Source: Antarcticibacterium flavum
GTDB taxonomy: Bacteria > Bacteroidota > Bacteroidia > Flavobacteriales > Flavobacteriaceae
Assembly (NCBI RefSeq): GCF_006159205.1
Contig: NZ_CP040812.1
Coordinates: forward strand, 2,046,001 to 2,110,000
Direction: 5' to 3'
DNA: 64,000 bases
In this document: positions 42,512 through 52,295 of the stretch, one piece after another
Layout: every line of letters starts with the position of its first letter
Position numbering within the stretch: the first letter of the stretch is position 1
Made by a program: the position numbers and the translations under genes
Notes under the pieces: generated by a model
The model's database searches: none
Told to the model about the DNA's origin: nothing
What the model saw: the letters and a program-made list of their open reading frames with translations, nothing else

Positions 42512-44611
42512 ATGGGAAAACAAATTAATGTTGCATTAATTGGAAATCCTAATACAGGTAAGACCTCTGTATTTAACCAGCTCACCGGTCTTAACCAACA
42601 GGTGGGTAACTACCCGGGTATTACCGTCGAGAAGAAGGAAGGGGTTTGCAAATTACCGCGTGGGTTAAAGGCGCATATCCTGGACCTACCGGGAACCTAC
42701 AGCCTGAATGCTTCCTCACTTGATGAGAACGTTGTAATAGAGTTACTGCTGAATAAGAACGACAAGGATTTTCCCGATGTGGCAGTTGTTATAAGCGATA
42801 TTGAGAACCTTAAGCGCAATCTTCTTCTTTTCACCCAAATAAAAGACCTTGAGATCCCCACGATCCTGGTGATCAATATGGCCGACAGGATGAAGCGTAA
42901 AGGTATAAGCCTTGATATCCCTCTCCTGGAGGAACAATTGAATACAAAAATTGCCCTGGTAAGTGCAAGAAAAAATACCGGTATCGAGGAGCTAAAGCAG
43001 CTTATACTTAATTATAAAAAACTTCCTACAGAGCCCTGCCTCAATGCTTCGGTAATGGATCCTGAATATTTTGACAGGCTGCGGAAGGCTTTTCCCAATC
43101 AGTCACTATACAAATTATGGCTGGTGATCACCCAGGATGTCAATTTTGGAAATATCAACCGAAACAGCATTACTGAAGGAGCTGAATTTTCCACAAAAAG
43201 CACAGCCGATCTAAAGCGCCTTCAGCAAAAGGAAACTATATTAAGGTACCAGTTCATAAATGGGGTATTGAAGTCGGCAATGAGTATTGACCTTGCCAGT
43301 GCTAGCGATCTAAGAACAAGATTGGACCGTGTCCTTACTCATAAAGTTTGGGGGTATGTGATCTTCTTCCTTATCATGCTGCTCATATTCCAGGCGATCT
43401 ATGACTGGTCAAGCTATCCTATGGATTTTATTGATGAAACCTTTGCAGCCCTAAGTGAATGGACAAAATCTGTAATGCCGGCAGGTCCTTTCACGAGCCT
43501 GATAGCCGAGGGGATCATCCCCGGCCTTGGAGGAATTGTTATTTTCATTCCACAAATCGCCTTTTTATTCCTTTTCATTTCCATACTGGAGGAAAGTGGA
43601 TATATGAGCAGGGTGGTGTTTTTAATGGATAGGGTAATGCGCCGGTTTGGCCTAAGCGGGAAAAGTGTGGTGCCACTGGTATCTGGAACTGCCTGTGCAA
43701 TTCCCGCAGTGATGGCAACGCGGAATATCGAGAACTGGAAAGAACGTCTTATCACAATTCTTGTGGTACCCTTTACCACCTGTGCAGCACGGCTACCCGT
43801 GTACCTCATTATCATTGCGCTGGTGATACCAGATCGCAGTTATTTTGGACTTAACCTGCAGGGGCTCACTCTTATGTTGTTATATCTTATAGGTTTTGGT
43901 ACCGCCATTGGAAGTGCATGGATCCTTAATAAGATCCTCAAGATTCGTTCCCGCACCTATTTTGTGATCGAAATGCCCAATTATAAACTACCTATGTTTC
44001 GCAATGTCGGAATCAATGTGGTAGAGAAGACAAAATCCTTTGTGGTGGGTGCAGGAAAGATCATCCTGGCAATCTCTATTATCCTGTGGGTTCTTGCAAG
44101 CTATGGCCCGGGAGAGAATTTTGACCGCGCAGAGGAGATCGTAACCACAGAATATCAGGACCAGAATATTGAAGCAGGGGACCTTGAGGAAGAGATCGCC
44201 TCCTATAAATTGAAACATTCCTATATCGGGATCATTGGCAGGGCTATAGAACCCGCTGTTACCCCGCTGGGATACGACTGGAAAATTGGTATAGCTATTG
44301 TAAGTTCCTTTGCAGCACGGGAGGTTTTTGTGGGAACTCTTGCCACCATTTACAGCGTGGGAAGTGATGAGGAAGAAACGATCAAGAACAGAATGGCAGC
44401 CGAGACAAACCCGGTTCTGGGCGGGCCGTTATTCACCTTTGCCAGCGGGATAAGTCTGCTGCTCTTTTACGCCTTTGCCATGCAATGTATGAGCACCCTG
44501 GCAATTGTACAAAGGGAAACAAATACCTGGAAGTGGCCGGTGCTGCAGCTGGTAATTATGAGTGGGTTCGCCTACGTGGTTGCACTAATTGCCTTCCAAT
44601 TATTAAAATAA
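42512..44611 (+). CDS. feoB: Ferrous iron transporter FeoB
   Basis: The protein has 699 residues. The N-terminal G domain has G1 ALIGNPNTGKTSVFNQL, G3 HILDLPGTYSL, G4 VINMADRM and G5 VSARKNTGI. About eight membrane segments follow, with the gate motifs VPLVSGTACAIPAVMATRNI and VSSFAAREVFVGTLATIYSV. It imports Fe2+ across the inner membrane. It lies between feoA and a small Cys-rich FeoB-associated protein. Confidence 0.97.
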   Translation: MGKQINVALIGNPNTGKTSVFNQLTGLNQQVGNYPGITVEKKEGVCKLPRGLKAHILDLPGTYSLNASSLDENVVIELLLNKNDKDFPDVAVVISDIENLKRNLLLFTQIKDLEIPTILVINMADRMKRKGISLDIPLLEEQLNTKIALVSARKNTGIEELKQLILNYKKLPTEPCLNASVMDPEYFDRLRKAFPNQSLYKLWLVITQDVNFGNINRNSITEGAEFSTKSTADLKRLQQKETILRYQFINGVLKSAMSIDLASASDLRTRLDRVLTHKVWGYVIFFLIMLLIFQAIYDWSSYPMDFIDETFAALSEWTKSVMPAGPFTSLIAEGIIPGLGGIVIFIPQIAFLFLFISILEESGYMSRVVFLMDRVMRRFGLSGKSVVPLVSGTACAIPAVMATRNIENWKERLITILVVPFTTCAARLPVYLIIIALVIPDRSYFGLNLQGLTLMLLYLIGFGTAIGSAWILNKILKIRSRTYFVIEMPNYKLPMFRNVGINVVEKTKSFVVGAGKIILAISIILWVLASYGPGENFDRAEEIVTTEYQDQNIEAGDLEEEIASYKLKHSYIGIIGRAIEPAVTPLGYDWKIGIAIVSSFAAREVFVGTLATIYSVGSDEEETIKNRMAAETNPVLGGPLFTFASGISLLLFYAFAMQCMSTLAIVQRETNTWKWPVLQLVIMSGFAYVVALIAFQLLK

Positions 44612-44618
44612 AATAAGA

Positions 44619-44768
44619 ATGGAAAATATACAGGAAATACTGGTTTTTATCACCTTCGCAATTGCAGTTGGTTATATGGTAAGCAGGTTTATTTGGAAAC
44701 CGGCTTTTTTAAAGACCAGAAAAGAAAAGACTAAAGCCTGCGGGGTATCTGGCTGCGGCTGTGATTGA
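44619..44768 (+). CDS. FeoB-associated Cys-rich membrane protein
   Basis: A 49-residue protein starting MENIQEILVFITFAIAVGYM. It has one membrane helix, a basic linker and a Cys-rich tail ACGVSGCGCD. Such proteins accompany feoAB in Bacteroidota and may pass or bind iron at the membrane. It starts 7 bases after the feoB stop, so it is in the same operon. Confidence 0.85.
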   Translation: MENIQEILVFITFAIAVGYMVSRFIWKPAFLKTRKEKTKACGVSGCGCD

Positions 44769-44851
44769 TGTTTTTGCTGAAGGTGCTTCAGCTTTTATAC
44801 CACCAACAATTATAAATTCCTGCTGAAACATAGGCCGTTATCAAGGATAAA

Positions 44852-45262
44852 TTATAAAATTCTTTCCGTAATACTGATCTCCAGCTCGTAATTTGGTTCC
44901 TCCACTTTAGTACTGGGGTAAGGCGACAAAAGGATCCTGTTTAAATTATAACTCACGCCCCCTGCAGAAAAGTCAAGCGGAATATTTCCGGTATTCACGG
45001 TCAATATCCTTTCCCCGATAAGAATATTATTTTCGAAAAGTTCCACCAGCACTTTTGCTTCTCCTGCCCATACGCACATCACCTCTTTTGGACAACGGGA
45101 ATCCATCACAACTTCCCTGAATTTAATAGATCTATTGCCTATGCTGAGCAACTCGCCCGGTTGCAACAGGGAACTATAGACAACAGCATCTGGCAGCTGA
45201 CTCTCCTGGGCCCACATTACCGGGGTTATTATAATTAATAATAAAAAAAGGATAGTTTTCAT
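44852..45262 (-). CDS. Hypothetical secreted protein with DSRCP...CVWAGEA motif
   Basis: The protein has 136 residues with a signal peptide (…TPVMWAQ). The signature VVMDSRCPKEVMCVWAGEAK is shared by uncharacterised small periplasmic Bacteroidota proteins. Two Cys there could form a disulfide. The rest is beta-rich. Function unknown. It lies between feoB and the ZIP transporter, on the opposite strand to feo. Confidence 0.7.
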   Translation of the reverse strand: MKTILFLLLIIITPVMWAQESQLPDAVVYSSLLQPGELLSIGNRSIKFREVVMDSRCPKEVMCVWAGEAKVLVELFENNILIGERILTVNTGNIPLDFSAGGVSYNLNRILLSPYPSTKVEEPNYELEISITERIL

Positions 45263-45312
45263 AAACAGGAACTTTCTTTAAAGACGATCTAAATTTGTTC
45301 CTGTTGCAAATA

Positions 45313-46134
45313 TTAGCCCAAACCAACGTCCAGGGTCATCATTATGATGAAACCGCCAATGAATCCCATCGTTGCAATATCTGTAAATCGATCTTGTTGT
45401 GATTCTGGGATCACCTCCTCCACTACCACGAAGATCATAGCCCCTGCTGCAAAAGATAATGCATACGGAAGTATGGGTTCAAAAGTCAATACGGCCCAGG
45501 CCCCAAGAACTGCAGCAACAGGCTCTACTGCGGCAGAGAGTTGCCCAAAGTTAAAGCTCCTCCAGGTGGAAAGACCCTGCCTTCTTAAAGGCATGGAAAC
45601 TGCCAGGCCCTCCGGGAAATTTTGTAGACCAATACCTAATGCCAGGGCAACTGCACCACCAATGGTAGCCCCGTCAAAACCTGCAGCAGCTGCACCAAAC
45701 AAAACTCCCACCGCAAGTCCTTCAGGAATATTATGCAGGGTTATTGCCAGAGTGAGCAGGGTAGATTTATGCCAGGGTGTTTTAATTCCTTCCTTTTCGC
45801 TCATTTTAAAATTGACATGAAGGTGAGGCAGGATCTTATCCAGGCCAAACAGGAACAAAGCCCCGGTTGCAAAACCTACCACGGCAGGAATGACCTTAAC
45901 AAAGCCTTCGCCGGGACTCATTTCTATCCCGGGTGCCAGCAGGCTCCAAAAACTCGCAGCAACCATCACCCCGCCGGTAAAACCCAGCATCCCATCAAAG
46001 AAAGCCCGGTTCATATTATTAAAAAAGAACACCAGGGAAGCACCCAGGGCCGTAAGCCCCCAGGTAAATAAAGTGGCAAGAAAGGCAGCCAGGATTGGGT
46101 CAATACTTTCAAAGTAATTAATTATATTATCCAT
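45313..46134 (-). CDS. ZIP family metal transporter
   Basis: The protein has 273 residues and about eight membrane segments. The metal-site helices are visible: LALAITLHNIPEGLAVGVLF (His-Asn...Glu) and LALGIGLQNFPEGLAVSMPL. It resembles ZupT-like importers of Zn2+, Fe2+ or Mn2+. It starts 3 bases after the stop of a DtxR/MntR-type regulator on the same strand, so they are one operon, and a divergent ZnuD-like receptor suggests zinc or manganese. Confidence 0.92.
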   Translation of the reverse strand: MDNIINYFESIDPILAAFLATLFTWGLTALGASLVFFFNNMNRAFFDGMLGFTGGVMVAASFWSLLAPGIEMSPGEGFVKVIPAVVGFATGALFLFGLDKILPHLHVNFKMSEKEGIKTPWHKSTLLTLAITLHNIPEGLAVGVLFGAAAAGFDGATIGGAVALALGIGLQNFPEGLAVSMPLRRQGLSTWRSFNFGQLSAAVEPVAAVLGAWAVLTFEPILPYALSFAAGAMIFVVVEEVIPESQQDRFTDIATMGFIGGFIIMMTLDVGLG

Positions 46135-46137
46135 ACA

Positions 46138-46794
46138 CTAAGCAGTTTTTATAAATAAATTCCCTGAAATTTGATGGGATATCCTCAATTCCTCTTTTTC
46201 AAGTTTAATTTTCATGGACTGGTCAAAATCTTCCTTTTCCAGCACCTTTATTTCCTTTCCCAGGGCAATCCTGTGTTTATCGAGGAACTGCAAAAATGCA
46301 GGAGAAGAATCTTTAACTCCCACACATATTCCCGCTTCGCCCTTATCAAGATCTGCCAGCAGGACTTTATTGAAGACAGTGAAATTGCCTTCGGCATCTG
46401 GTATAGGATCCCCGTGAGGATCACGTTTTGGAAATTCCAGGAACCTATCCAGTTCTTTAATTAATTTTTCGCTTTGAATATGCTCCAGCTGCTCTGCCAC
46501 ATCATGAACTTCATCCCAGTTGAAGCCAAGCTTTTCTACCAGAAAAACCTCCCACAGCCTGTGTTTTCTTATTACAGTAACCGCCGTGTGCTTCCCGGCC
46601 TTGCTTAATTTCACCCCCTGGTATTTCCGGTAATTAACAAGATCCTTATCAGATAGTTTTTTGATCATATCTGTTACCGAGGAAGCCTTGGTATCCATTT
46701 GTTCAGCCAGGGCATTGGTGCTTACCCCGGCAGGATACATACGTTCAAGATGAAAAATGGCTTTCAGATAGTTTTCTTCAGAAAAAGTATACAT
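46138..46794 (-). CDS. DtxR/MntR-family metal-dependent repressor with FeoA domain
   Basis: The protein has 218 residues. The winged HTH is at the start (TFSEENYLKAIFHLERMYPA, DTKASSVTDMIKKLSDKDLV). Dimerisation and metal-binding residues follow (HRLWEVFLVEKLGFNWDEVH, AEQLEHIQSEKLIKELDRFL). A C-terminal FeoA-like domain covers about 150-215. It likely represses its own operon (ZIP transporter) and the divergent TonB receptor via the palindrome at 46844-46865. Metal specificity (Mn, Zn or Fe) cannot be read from the sequence. Confidence 0.93.
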   Translation of the reverse strand: MYTFSEENYLKAIFHLERMYPAGVSTNALAEQMDTKASSVTDMIKKLSDKDLVNYRKYQGVKLSKAGKHTAVTVIRKHRLWEVFLVEKLGFNWDEVHDVAEQLEHIQSEKLIKELDRFLEFPKRDPHGDPIPDAEGNFTVFNKVLLADLDKGEAGICVGVKDSSPAFLQFLDKHRIALGKEIKVLEKEDFDQSMKIKLEKEELRISHQISGNLFIKTA

Positions 46795-46843
46795 ACAACA
46801 TTTTTGGAATTCAAAAATACAAAATTTAAAAACATCAAATACA

Positions 46844-46865
46844 ATTTTTAGATAAGTCTAAAAAT
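46844..46865. promoter_or_regulatory. Probable DtxR/MntR-type operator
   Basis: ATTTTTAGA-TAAG-TCTAAAAAT is a perfect palindrome with 9-base arms between the divergent regulator and receptor starts. It resembles DtxR/MntR boxes with TTAG...CTAA cores. A -7 box TACTTTTG lies immediately downstream at 46872-46879. Confidence 0.75.
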
Positions 46866-46871
46866 ATATTA

Positions 46872-46879
46872 TACTTTTG
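46872..46879 (+). promoter_or_regulatory. -7 box of the TonB receptor gene
   Basis: TACTTTTG fits TAnnTTTG, 15 bases before the ATG at 46894 and directly beside the palindromic operator. Confidence 0.5.
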
Positions 46880-46893
46880 TGAAAATATATGTA

Positions 46894-49154
46894 ATGAAAA
46901 CTCTCACGGTCATCTTTTTTTCTTTTTTCCTCTCTGCCACAGCACAAAACAGTGGGATAAAAGGCATAGTGACCACGGCCGGGGAACCCCTGGACCTGGT
47001 GCATATCCTCCTTGACGGCAAAAATGGTGTCATGACCCGGGAGGATGGCAGCTATTCTATAGAAAATATCAGGCCCGGAAAGTACATTCTTACTGCCAGC
47101 TCTGTGGGATACTTAAAAGAGGTTCGGGAAGTACTGGTACAGCCTGATAGCCTGCTTATAATTAATTTTGAATTGATTCCCAGCCGGGATGAGTTGGGAG
47201 AAATCCTTATCATTGATAGGCGTGCGGGATTAAATAATAAAACCCCTTATAATATTTCAAGTATCGAATTAAAGGGTTTAAAGAATACCGGCTCCCCGGG
47301 AGGGCTTATGGGAGTGCTTAGAGAAGCACCTGGAGTATACGGGGCAGAACTGGGCCAGGGGATTGTAAAACCATTTATACGCGGCCTGGGATTTACCCGT
47401 ATAGTGACCATTTATCAGGGAAACAAGCTCAAGAACCATCAATGGGGGGCAGATCACGGCTTAGGGGTCAATGACCTGGGAATAGAAAATGTGGATATTA
47501 TTAAGGGGCCGGCATCTGTCCTGTATGGTTCAGGGGCGCTGGGCGGGGTACTTCTTGTTAATGACACGGAATCTTACCTTCAAAGCAATTCAATTACCGG
47601 TAGTGCCGGCGCTACATTAAATACGGTCTCCAATGGGTACAGGTTCAATGCATCTGCAGGAAAAAAGTTCAGGAACGATCTATTTTTTGCTACAGATATT
47701 GCCTATGAAAATCATGCCGATTATAGGGATGGGAACAACAGCATCATTGGAAACAGCAGATTCAATGTTAAGACCCTTAGACTCCACGCGGGAATGAACC
47801 GGCAAAGATTCAAAAATAAGCTGTCATTCAGTTACAACGATCAACAACTGGGCATTATCACAGATGAGGAAATGTTGCCCGGGGAATCTCTCGCAACTCA
47901 TGAGTGGGCCAGGGAAATGCAACTGCCATTTCAAAAAGTGGAAGACCTTCTGTTATCATATAATCAAAAAACATTTCACAGCAATGTTGAAACAATCCTG
48001 CATTTATCACATCATCGCAATACAAGGGAGGAGATCGAGACTTCTTTTGATGCAACAGATCTCGGGCTAAAACAGAGTCACACTTTCTACAACGCCCGCA
48101 TCAAATTTCCGCAAGGCACAATCTCCCATAGCTTTGGAGTACAGGGTAGTTATCTCACCAACCATAACCTTTCAAATGCACAGGATATTCTCATTCCCGA
48201 TGCCAATCTAATTGAAACCGGGCTTTACTACTTAGCGGGAATGGATCTCAATTCCTGGTTCCTGCAAGGAGCTTTAAGGTATGATTACAGAGAAGTTACT
48301 GCTATTGCGAGTTCCCCAAACCTGGTGGAAAATGAATTCATCCTTCCGGGGAATCCGGGAGACAAAGAGTTAACCAGGATCTTTAGTGGAACCACCGCTT
48401 CCCTGGGGGCCACAAAAATGCTTAATAAAAATCACATTTTTAAATTAAATATTTCAGGCGGATTCCGGGCGCCAGACCTTGCCGAACTTTTCTCAAACGG
48501 CCCACATCCCGGCACCAGTAGATTTGAAAAAGGAAATGATCAATTTGAAAGGGAGCAGAGCCTGCAGGCAGATCTTTCCTATACCCTTCAGAAAAAAAAT
48601 TGAGAATGAACATTTCAGCCTATAGTAGTATCATTGATAATTACATATTTTTTGAGGCAGCAGGGCAGCAGCATGAGAGCGGGATGGAGTTATGGGAATA
48701 CCGGCAAACCACAGCCCGTTTCAGCGGACTGGAATTTGAAATTAAACATTCATGGTTGAGGGACAATAATTTGGAAACGAGCCTTAATGGAACAATGGTG
48801 AGAGGAATAGATAACAATGCCGGCAGACCACTGGCTTTTATTCCTCCAGATAATTTAAACCTGTCTCTGGATTATTATACCCTTGAAGACAGGTCGCTCC
48901 ACTTACATTCAAGATTAAGGATGATAAACCGGCAAAACAGGACAGGCATCAACGAAGAGGAAACCCCGGGTTACTCACTGCTTAATATAGGAATAAACAA
49001 AACCTGGTTCACAGGTCGTACCACTATAGAAGGTGGGCTTACCTTACAAAATGCATTGAACAAAAACTATGTTGATCATATGTCCATCCTTCGAGCTTTT
49101 AATGTTCCCAGCCCCGGCAGGAATCTAATGCTGAACCTTAGATATACTTTTTAG
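46894..49154 (+). pseudogene. ZnuD-like TonB-dependent receptor, one frameshift
   Basis: From ATG 46894 (signal MKTLTVIFFSFFLSATAQ) two frames together give 753 residues when one A is added to the A8 run 48592-48599. There is a carboxypeptidase-regulatory-like domain first, then a plug (GGLMGVLREAPGVYGAELGQ, GADHGLGVNDLGIENVDIIK) and barrel strands ending NLRYTF. The barrel segment ELFSNGPHPGTSRFEKGN matches the FxNGPHxAT..FE pattern of zinc receptors such as ZnuD. The His-rich stretch HLSHHRNTREE supports metal. It is divergent from the regulator and ZIP transporter, which suggests outer-membrane and inner-membrane steps of one import route. Confidence 0.85.
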
Positions 49155-49156
49155 GA

Positions 49157-49888
49157 TTATATACCCCGTTCCTTCTGGATGTGTTCATATGCCTCCTGGA
49201 CCTTTCTGAACTTTTCCTCGGCTCCTTTGCGGTAAGCCTCATCCATATGCTGTAGTTTATCTGGATGATATTTCTTGGCCATGGTCCTGAATGCCTTCTT
49301 CACCTCGGCATCTGTGGCCGATTTCTCTATTTCCAGGATCTTATATGCATTATCTGCACTCTTAAAGAACATCGCCTTAATACTTTCGAAATCCCTTTTC
49401 ATTAAGTTCAGGAAGCCCGATATTTCGCGTAGTTGATTCAGCTCTGCCTGGGATACCTGCCCATCTGCCTTCGCGATACTAAAGAGGAAATGGATAATTT
49501 GAAGGCGCACTTCATAACGGGTACGCTGTTGCAGATAAAGGCCAATACGTTGAGCCGATATTTCCCTGTTCTTTATAACATCATTAAAGGTGCGAAAAGT
49601 AGCATTGGCTCTTTCCTTACCATAAGCCTGTACAAAATAGGCCCTCACGTAATCCAGCTCCGTTTGAGAAACCTTACCATCGGCTTTAATCACGATGGAT
49701 GCCAGCGAAAGAAGATTGAGTTCAAAATCCCCCGGGGAAACCTTTTGCCCTTCCCTGCCATAGCCTGCCTGGAAACTTGTAGAGGAACGGCTCCAGTTAT
49801 CTATTACAGTCCCCAGGATAAATCCAAGGACAGCACCTGCGTACCTAAAAAACATAAAGCCAATAATGGCCAGTATCCATTTAAACAT
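49157..49888 (-). CDS. TerB and DnaJ domain membrane protein (DjlA-like)
   Basis: The protein has 243 residues. A short N-terminal membrane anchor (FKWILAIIGFMFFRYAGAVL) is followed by a TerB domain (LLSLASIVIKADGKVSQTEL) and a C-terminal J domain with the HPD motif in AKKYHPDKLQHMDE. It resembles DjlA-type cochaperones, which bind DnaK at the membrane. It ends 2 bases from the receptor gene stop (convergent). No specific partner is indicated. Confidence 0.9.
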   Translation of the reverse strand: MFKWILAIIGFMFFRYAGAVLGFILGTVIDNWSRSSTSFQAGYGREGQKVSPGDFELNLLSLASIVIKADGKVSQTELDYVRAYFVQAYGKERANATFRTFNDVIKNREISAQRIGLYLQQRTRYEVRLQIIHFLFSIAKADGQVSQAELNQLREISGFLNLMKRDFESIKAMFFKSADNAYKILEIEKSATDAEVKKAFRTMAKKYHPDKLQHMDEAYRKGAEEKFRKVQEAYEHIQKERGI

Positions 49889-50055
49889 GTAATTTTTTCT
49901 TAATAAGCTGCAAAGATAACATTTTGGGAAAGTTTAAGGACAGGAAGAAGATACAATACTTCAAGGCTTGCCCGGGTTTATTTTAACCCTGCTTTAACCC
50001 TATTTTTGATATTATGGTTTTATCTTCTAATCTACGAACGAAAAATCAAATTAAA

Positions 50056-50451
50056 ATGGACAGGACAAAAGTTATAAGATCTGGAATCTTAATGCTATTG
50101 GCATTTTTTGCAAGTTTTACTGTTTCCTCCCAGGACCTTACCCCTGGTGAACCTGGACAGGAGCTACGGGAAATAGCAAAGGAGGCAACTGCCAGATGGA
50201 ACATGGAATTATCCCTTACCACAAAACAAGCACGGTTAATCGAAAAAAAGATCCTGGAGTTTGAGATGAAAAAAGAAGAAATTATGAATTCAAAAATGAA
50301 TGAAGAAGCAAAAAAAGCCAGATTAACAGCACTTCAAACCCGGGAATCCAGCGAGTTTAGAAATATACTCACCAAACCCCAGTTTGAAAAATATCTCGAA
50401 GTTCAATCAAGGAAATTAAGACCTTCTGAAAAAGAAAATAAAAAGGGGTGA
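50056..50451 (+). CDS. Small secreted helical protein
   Basis: I start at ATG 50056 because it begins a signal peptide (MDRTKVIRSGILMLLAFFAS). An earlier in-frame ATG at 50014 would place a hydrophilic stretch in front of it. The 131-residue protein is helical, with heptad-like charges (LTTKQARLIEKKILEFEMKK and ARLTALQTRESSEFRNIL), reminiscent of Spy/CpxP-like periplasmic proteins. Family uncertain. Confidence 0.65.
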   Translation: MDRTKVIRSGILMLLAFFASFTVSSQDLTPGEPGQELREIAKEATARWNMELSLTTKQARLIEKKILEFEMKKEEIMNSKMNEEAKKARLTALQTRESSEFRNILTKPQFEKYLEVQSRKLRPSEKENKKG

Positions 50452-50575
50452 CAAAACACATTTACCGTGATCTACCATAAGTTAATACTATGACCGGATA
50501 GAAACAGGAGATATTTAAGGTTAACTAAAATGCCTATCTTTGTAACTTATAATCATTTAATAAAAAATCCAATAT

Positions 50576-50986
50576 ATGTATCCAGCAGAATTAGTAAAAC
50601 CAATGCGGGAAGATCTTACAAAAGTAGGATTTGAAGAGCTACACACGGTAGCAGATGTAGAGGAAGCCATGCAACGTAAAGGAACTACCCTGGTAGTAGT
50701 AAATTCGGTATGTGGCTGTGCTGCAGCAAATGCCCGTCCCGGCGCAAGAATATCATTACAAAATTCAAAAACCCCAGACAATTTAGTAACTGTATTTGCA
50801 GGGGTAGATAAAGAAGCCACAGATAAGGCCCGTGGTTTTATGGTGCCTTTCCCTCCTTCTTCTCCTTCAATGGCATTGTTCAAAGATGGAGAACTGGTTC
50901 ATATGCTCGAGCGTCATCATATTGAAGGACGCCCTGCAGAGTTGATAGCAGAAAACCTTGTGGGTGCTTATAACGAATTTTGCTAA
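50576..50986 (+). CDS. BrxA/BrxB family bacilliredoxin
   Basis: The protein has 136 residues, cytosolic. The active-site CGC sequence is in VVVNSVCGCAAANARPG, and the family end HMLERHHIEGRPAELIAENL is present. Bacilliredoxins remove bacillithiol from mixed disulfides on proteins; in this phylum the low-molecular-weight thiol partner may differ. The gene is alone with a terminator downstream. Confidence 0.95.
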   Translation: MYPAELVKPMREDLTKVGFEELHTVADVEEAMQRKGTTLVVVNSVCGCAAANARPGARISLQNSKTPDNLVTVFAGVDKEATDKARGFMVPFPPSSPSMALFKDGELVHMLERHHIEGRPAELIAENLVGAYNEFC

Positions 50987-51014
50987 GCAGCAAATTTTCA
51001 CAAGATGACATTTT

Positions 51015-51040
51015 AAAGCCGGCTCACTAAAGCCGGCTTT
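51015..51040 (+). terminator. Terminator after bacilliredoxin gene
   Basis: Arms AAAGCCGGCT and AGCCGGCTTT around CACTAA, followed by TGTTT. Confidence 0.85.
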
Positions 51041-51097
51041 TGTTTACCCCAAAATGAGAGAAATTTAGTACCTTTCCTACAACCTAAACCTCTCCAC

Positions 51098-51478
51098 ATG
51101 AAAATTTTTCTTTCCTTTTCCCTTTTTGTCGGGGTCTTTGCCAGCTGCGAACAAATGGCGCAGATTAAACAGGAAGTAACCCGCGAGCAACTTGACCAGC
51201 AACTTGTAGCAATTGAAGCCCTTATCGAGGAAGGCAGTTGTACAGAGAACTCACAATGCCGGTTTATCCCATATGGCAGCAAAGCCTGCGGTGGCCCACA
51301 GGGTTATCTTATTTTCTCTTCCAATGTAGATGTGGATGAGCTTCAAACCAAAGTTGATGCCTATACAAAGGCTGAAGCAACCTATAACAAACAAGAAGGT
51401 ATTATGAGCGACTGCAGCATCCCGCCGGAACCGGCAAAACTTGGTTGCGTAGATGGAAACTGCGTACAGCTGGAATAA
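51098..51478 (+). CDS. Hypothetical Cys-rich lipoprotein
   Basis: The protein has 126 residues. The lipobox VFASCEQM puts the acylated Cys near residue 17. Five or six more Cys occur in two clusters (SCTENSQCRFIPYGSKACGG and MSDCSIPPEPAKLGCVDGNC), indicating disulfides in the periplasm. Similar pattern to uncharacterised Bacteroidota lipoproteins. Function unknown. Confidence 0.7.
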   Translation: MKIFLSFSLFVGVFASCEQMAQIKQEVTREQLDQQLVAIEALIEEGSCTENSQCRFIPYGSKACGGPQGYLIFSSNVDVDELQTKVDAYTKAEATYNKQEGIMSDCSIPPEPAKLGCVDGNCVQLE

Positions 51479-51530
51479 CCACTTCTTAAATTGGCATAAA
51501 AATGTATTTTTGCAGTAGTTAACCTGTGCC

Positions 51531-52262
51531 ATGAAGAAAATCATTTCCTACCCCCTGTCGGTTATATGTTATTTCATTTTCTTTTCCAATCTTTTGATAT
51601 TCCATGTGATCCAGTGGCTTGCTCTAAAACTAGGCGGTTACCAGGCACATAAAAAATCTGTAGATATATTTAACCTGTTCCTTATGAGGAGCCTTAATAT
51701 AATGGGCACCAGGTTTAGTATAGATAATCCCCATGATATTCCGGTTAACAGGACCTGTATTTTTGTGGCAAACCACCAGGGGATGTATGATATCCCTCCA
51801 ATCATATGGTTCCTAAGGAAGCACCATCCCAAATTTGTTAGCAAGAAAGAGCTGGGAAGAGGCATCCCGGGAATTTCCTTTAATTTAAGGCATGGAGGCA
51901 GCGCATTAATAGACAGGAAGAATCCAAGGGAAGCGATCACAGAGATCTCCAGGTTTGCAGATTATCTTAAAAAAACAAAACGCTCTGCGGTGATCTTTCC
52001 AGAAGGAACCCGCAGCAGGACAGGCCAACCCAAGAAGTTTGCGGTTACCGGCCTGCAGGTGCTCTTTAAAAAGCTTCCTGAGGCCCTTGTGGTGCCTATT
52101 ACCGTGAATAATTCCTGGAAGCTGTTTAGGTACGGGAATTTTCCTCTTGGAGTTGGGGTTCATGTTAAACTTAAGGTTCACGAGCCCATATCGGTTAGTT
52201 CAGATGATCCTACCAGTTTAATCGCCCTTGTGGAGAGGACCATCATTGCCGATATTCGTTAA
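51531..52262 (+). CDS. plsC: 1-acyl-sn-glycerol-3-phosphate acyltransferase
   Basis: The protein has 243 residues. The acyltransferase motifs are FVANHQGMYDIPPI (HX4D) and VIFPEGTRSRTGQPKKF. An N-terminal hydrophobic segment anchors it in the inner membrane. It makes phosphatidate from lysophosphatidate. It precedes an HD hydrolase by 33 bases on the same strand. Confidence 0.93.
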   Translation: MKKIISYPLSVICYFIFFSNLLIFHVIQWLALKLGGYQAHKKSVDIFNLFLMRSLNIMGTRFSIDNPHDIPVNRTCIFVANHQGMYDIPPIIWFLRKHHPKFVSKKELGRGIPGISFNLRHGGSALIDRKNPREAITEISRFADYLKKTKRSAVIFPEGTRSRTGQPKKFAVTGLQVLFKKLPEALVVPITVNNSWKLFRYGNFPLGVGVHVKLKVHEPISVSSDDPTSLIALVERTIIADIR

Positions 52263-52295
52263 GATTTAATTTCTACTGAAAAATTTTCAGAAACT

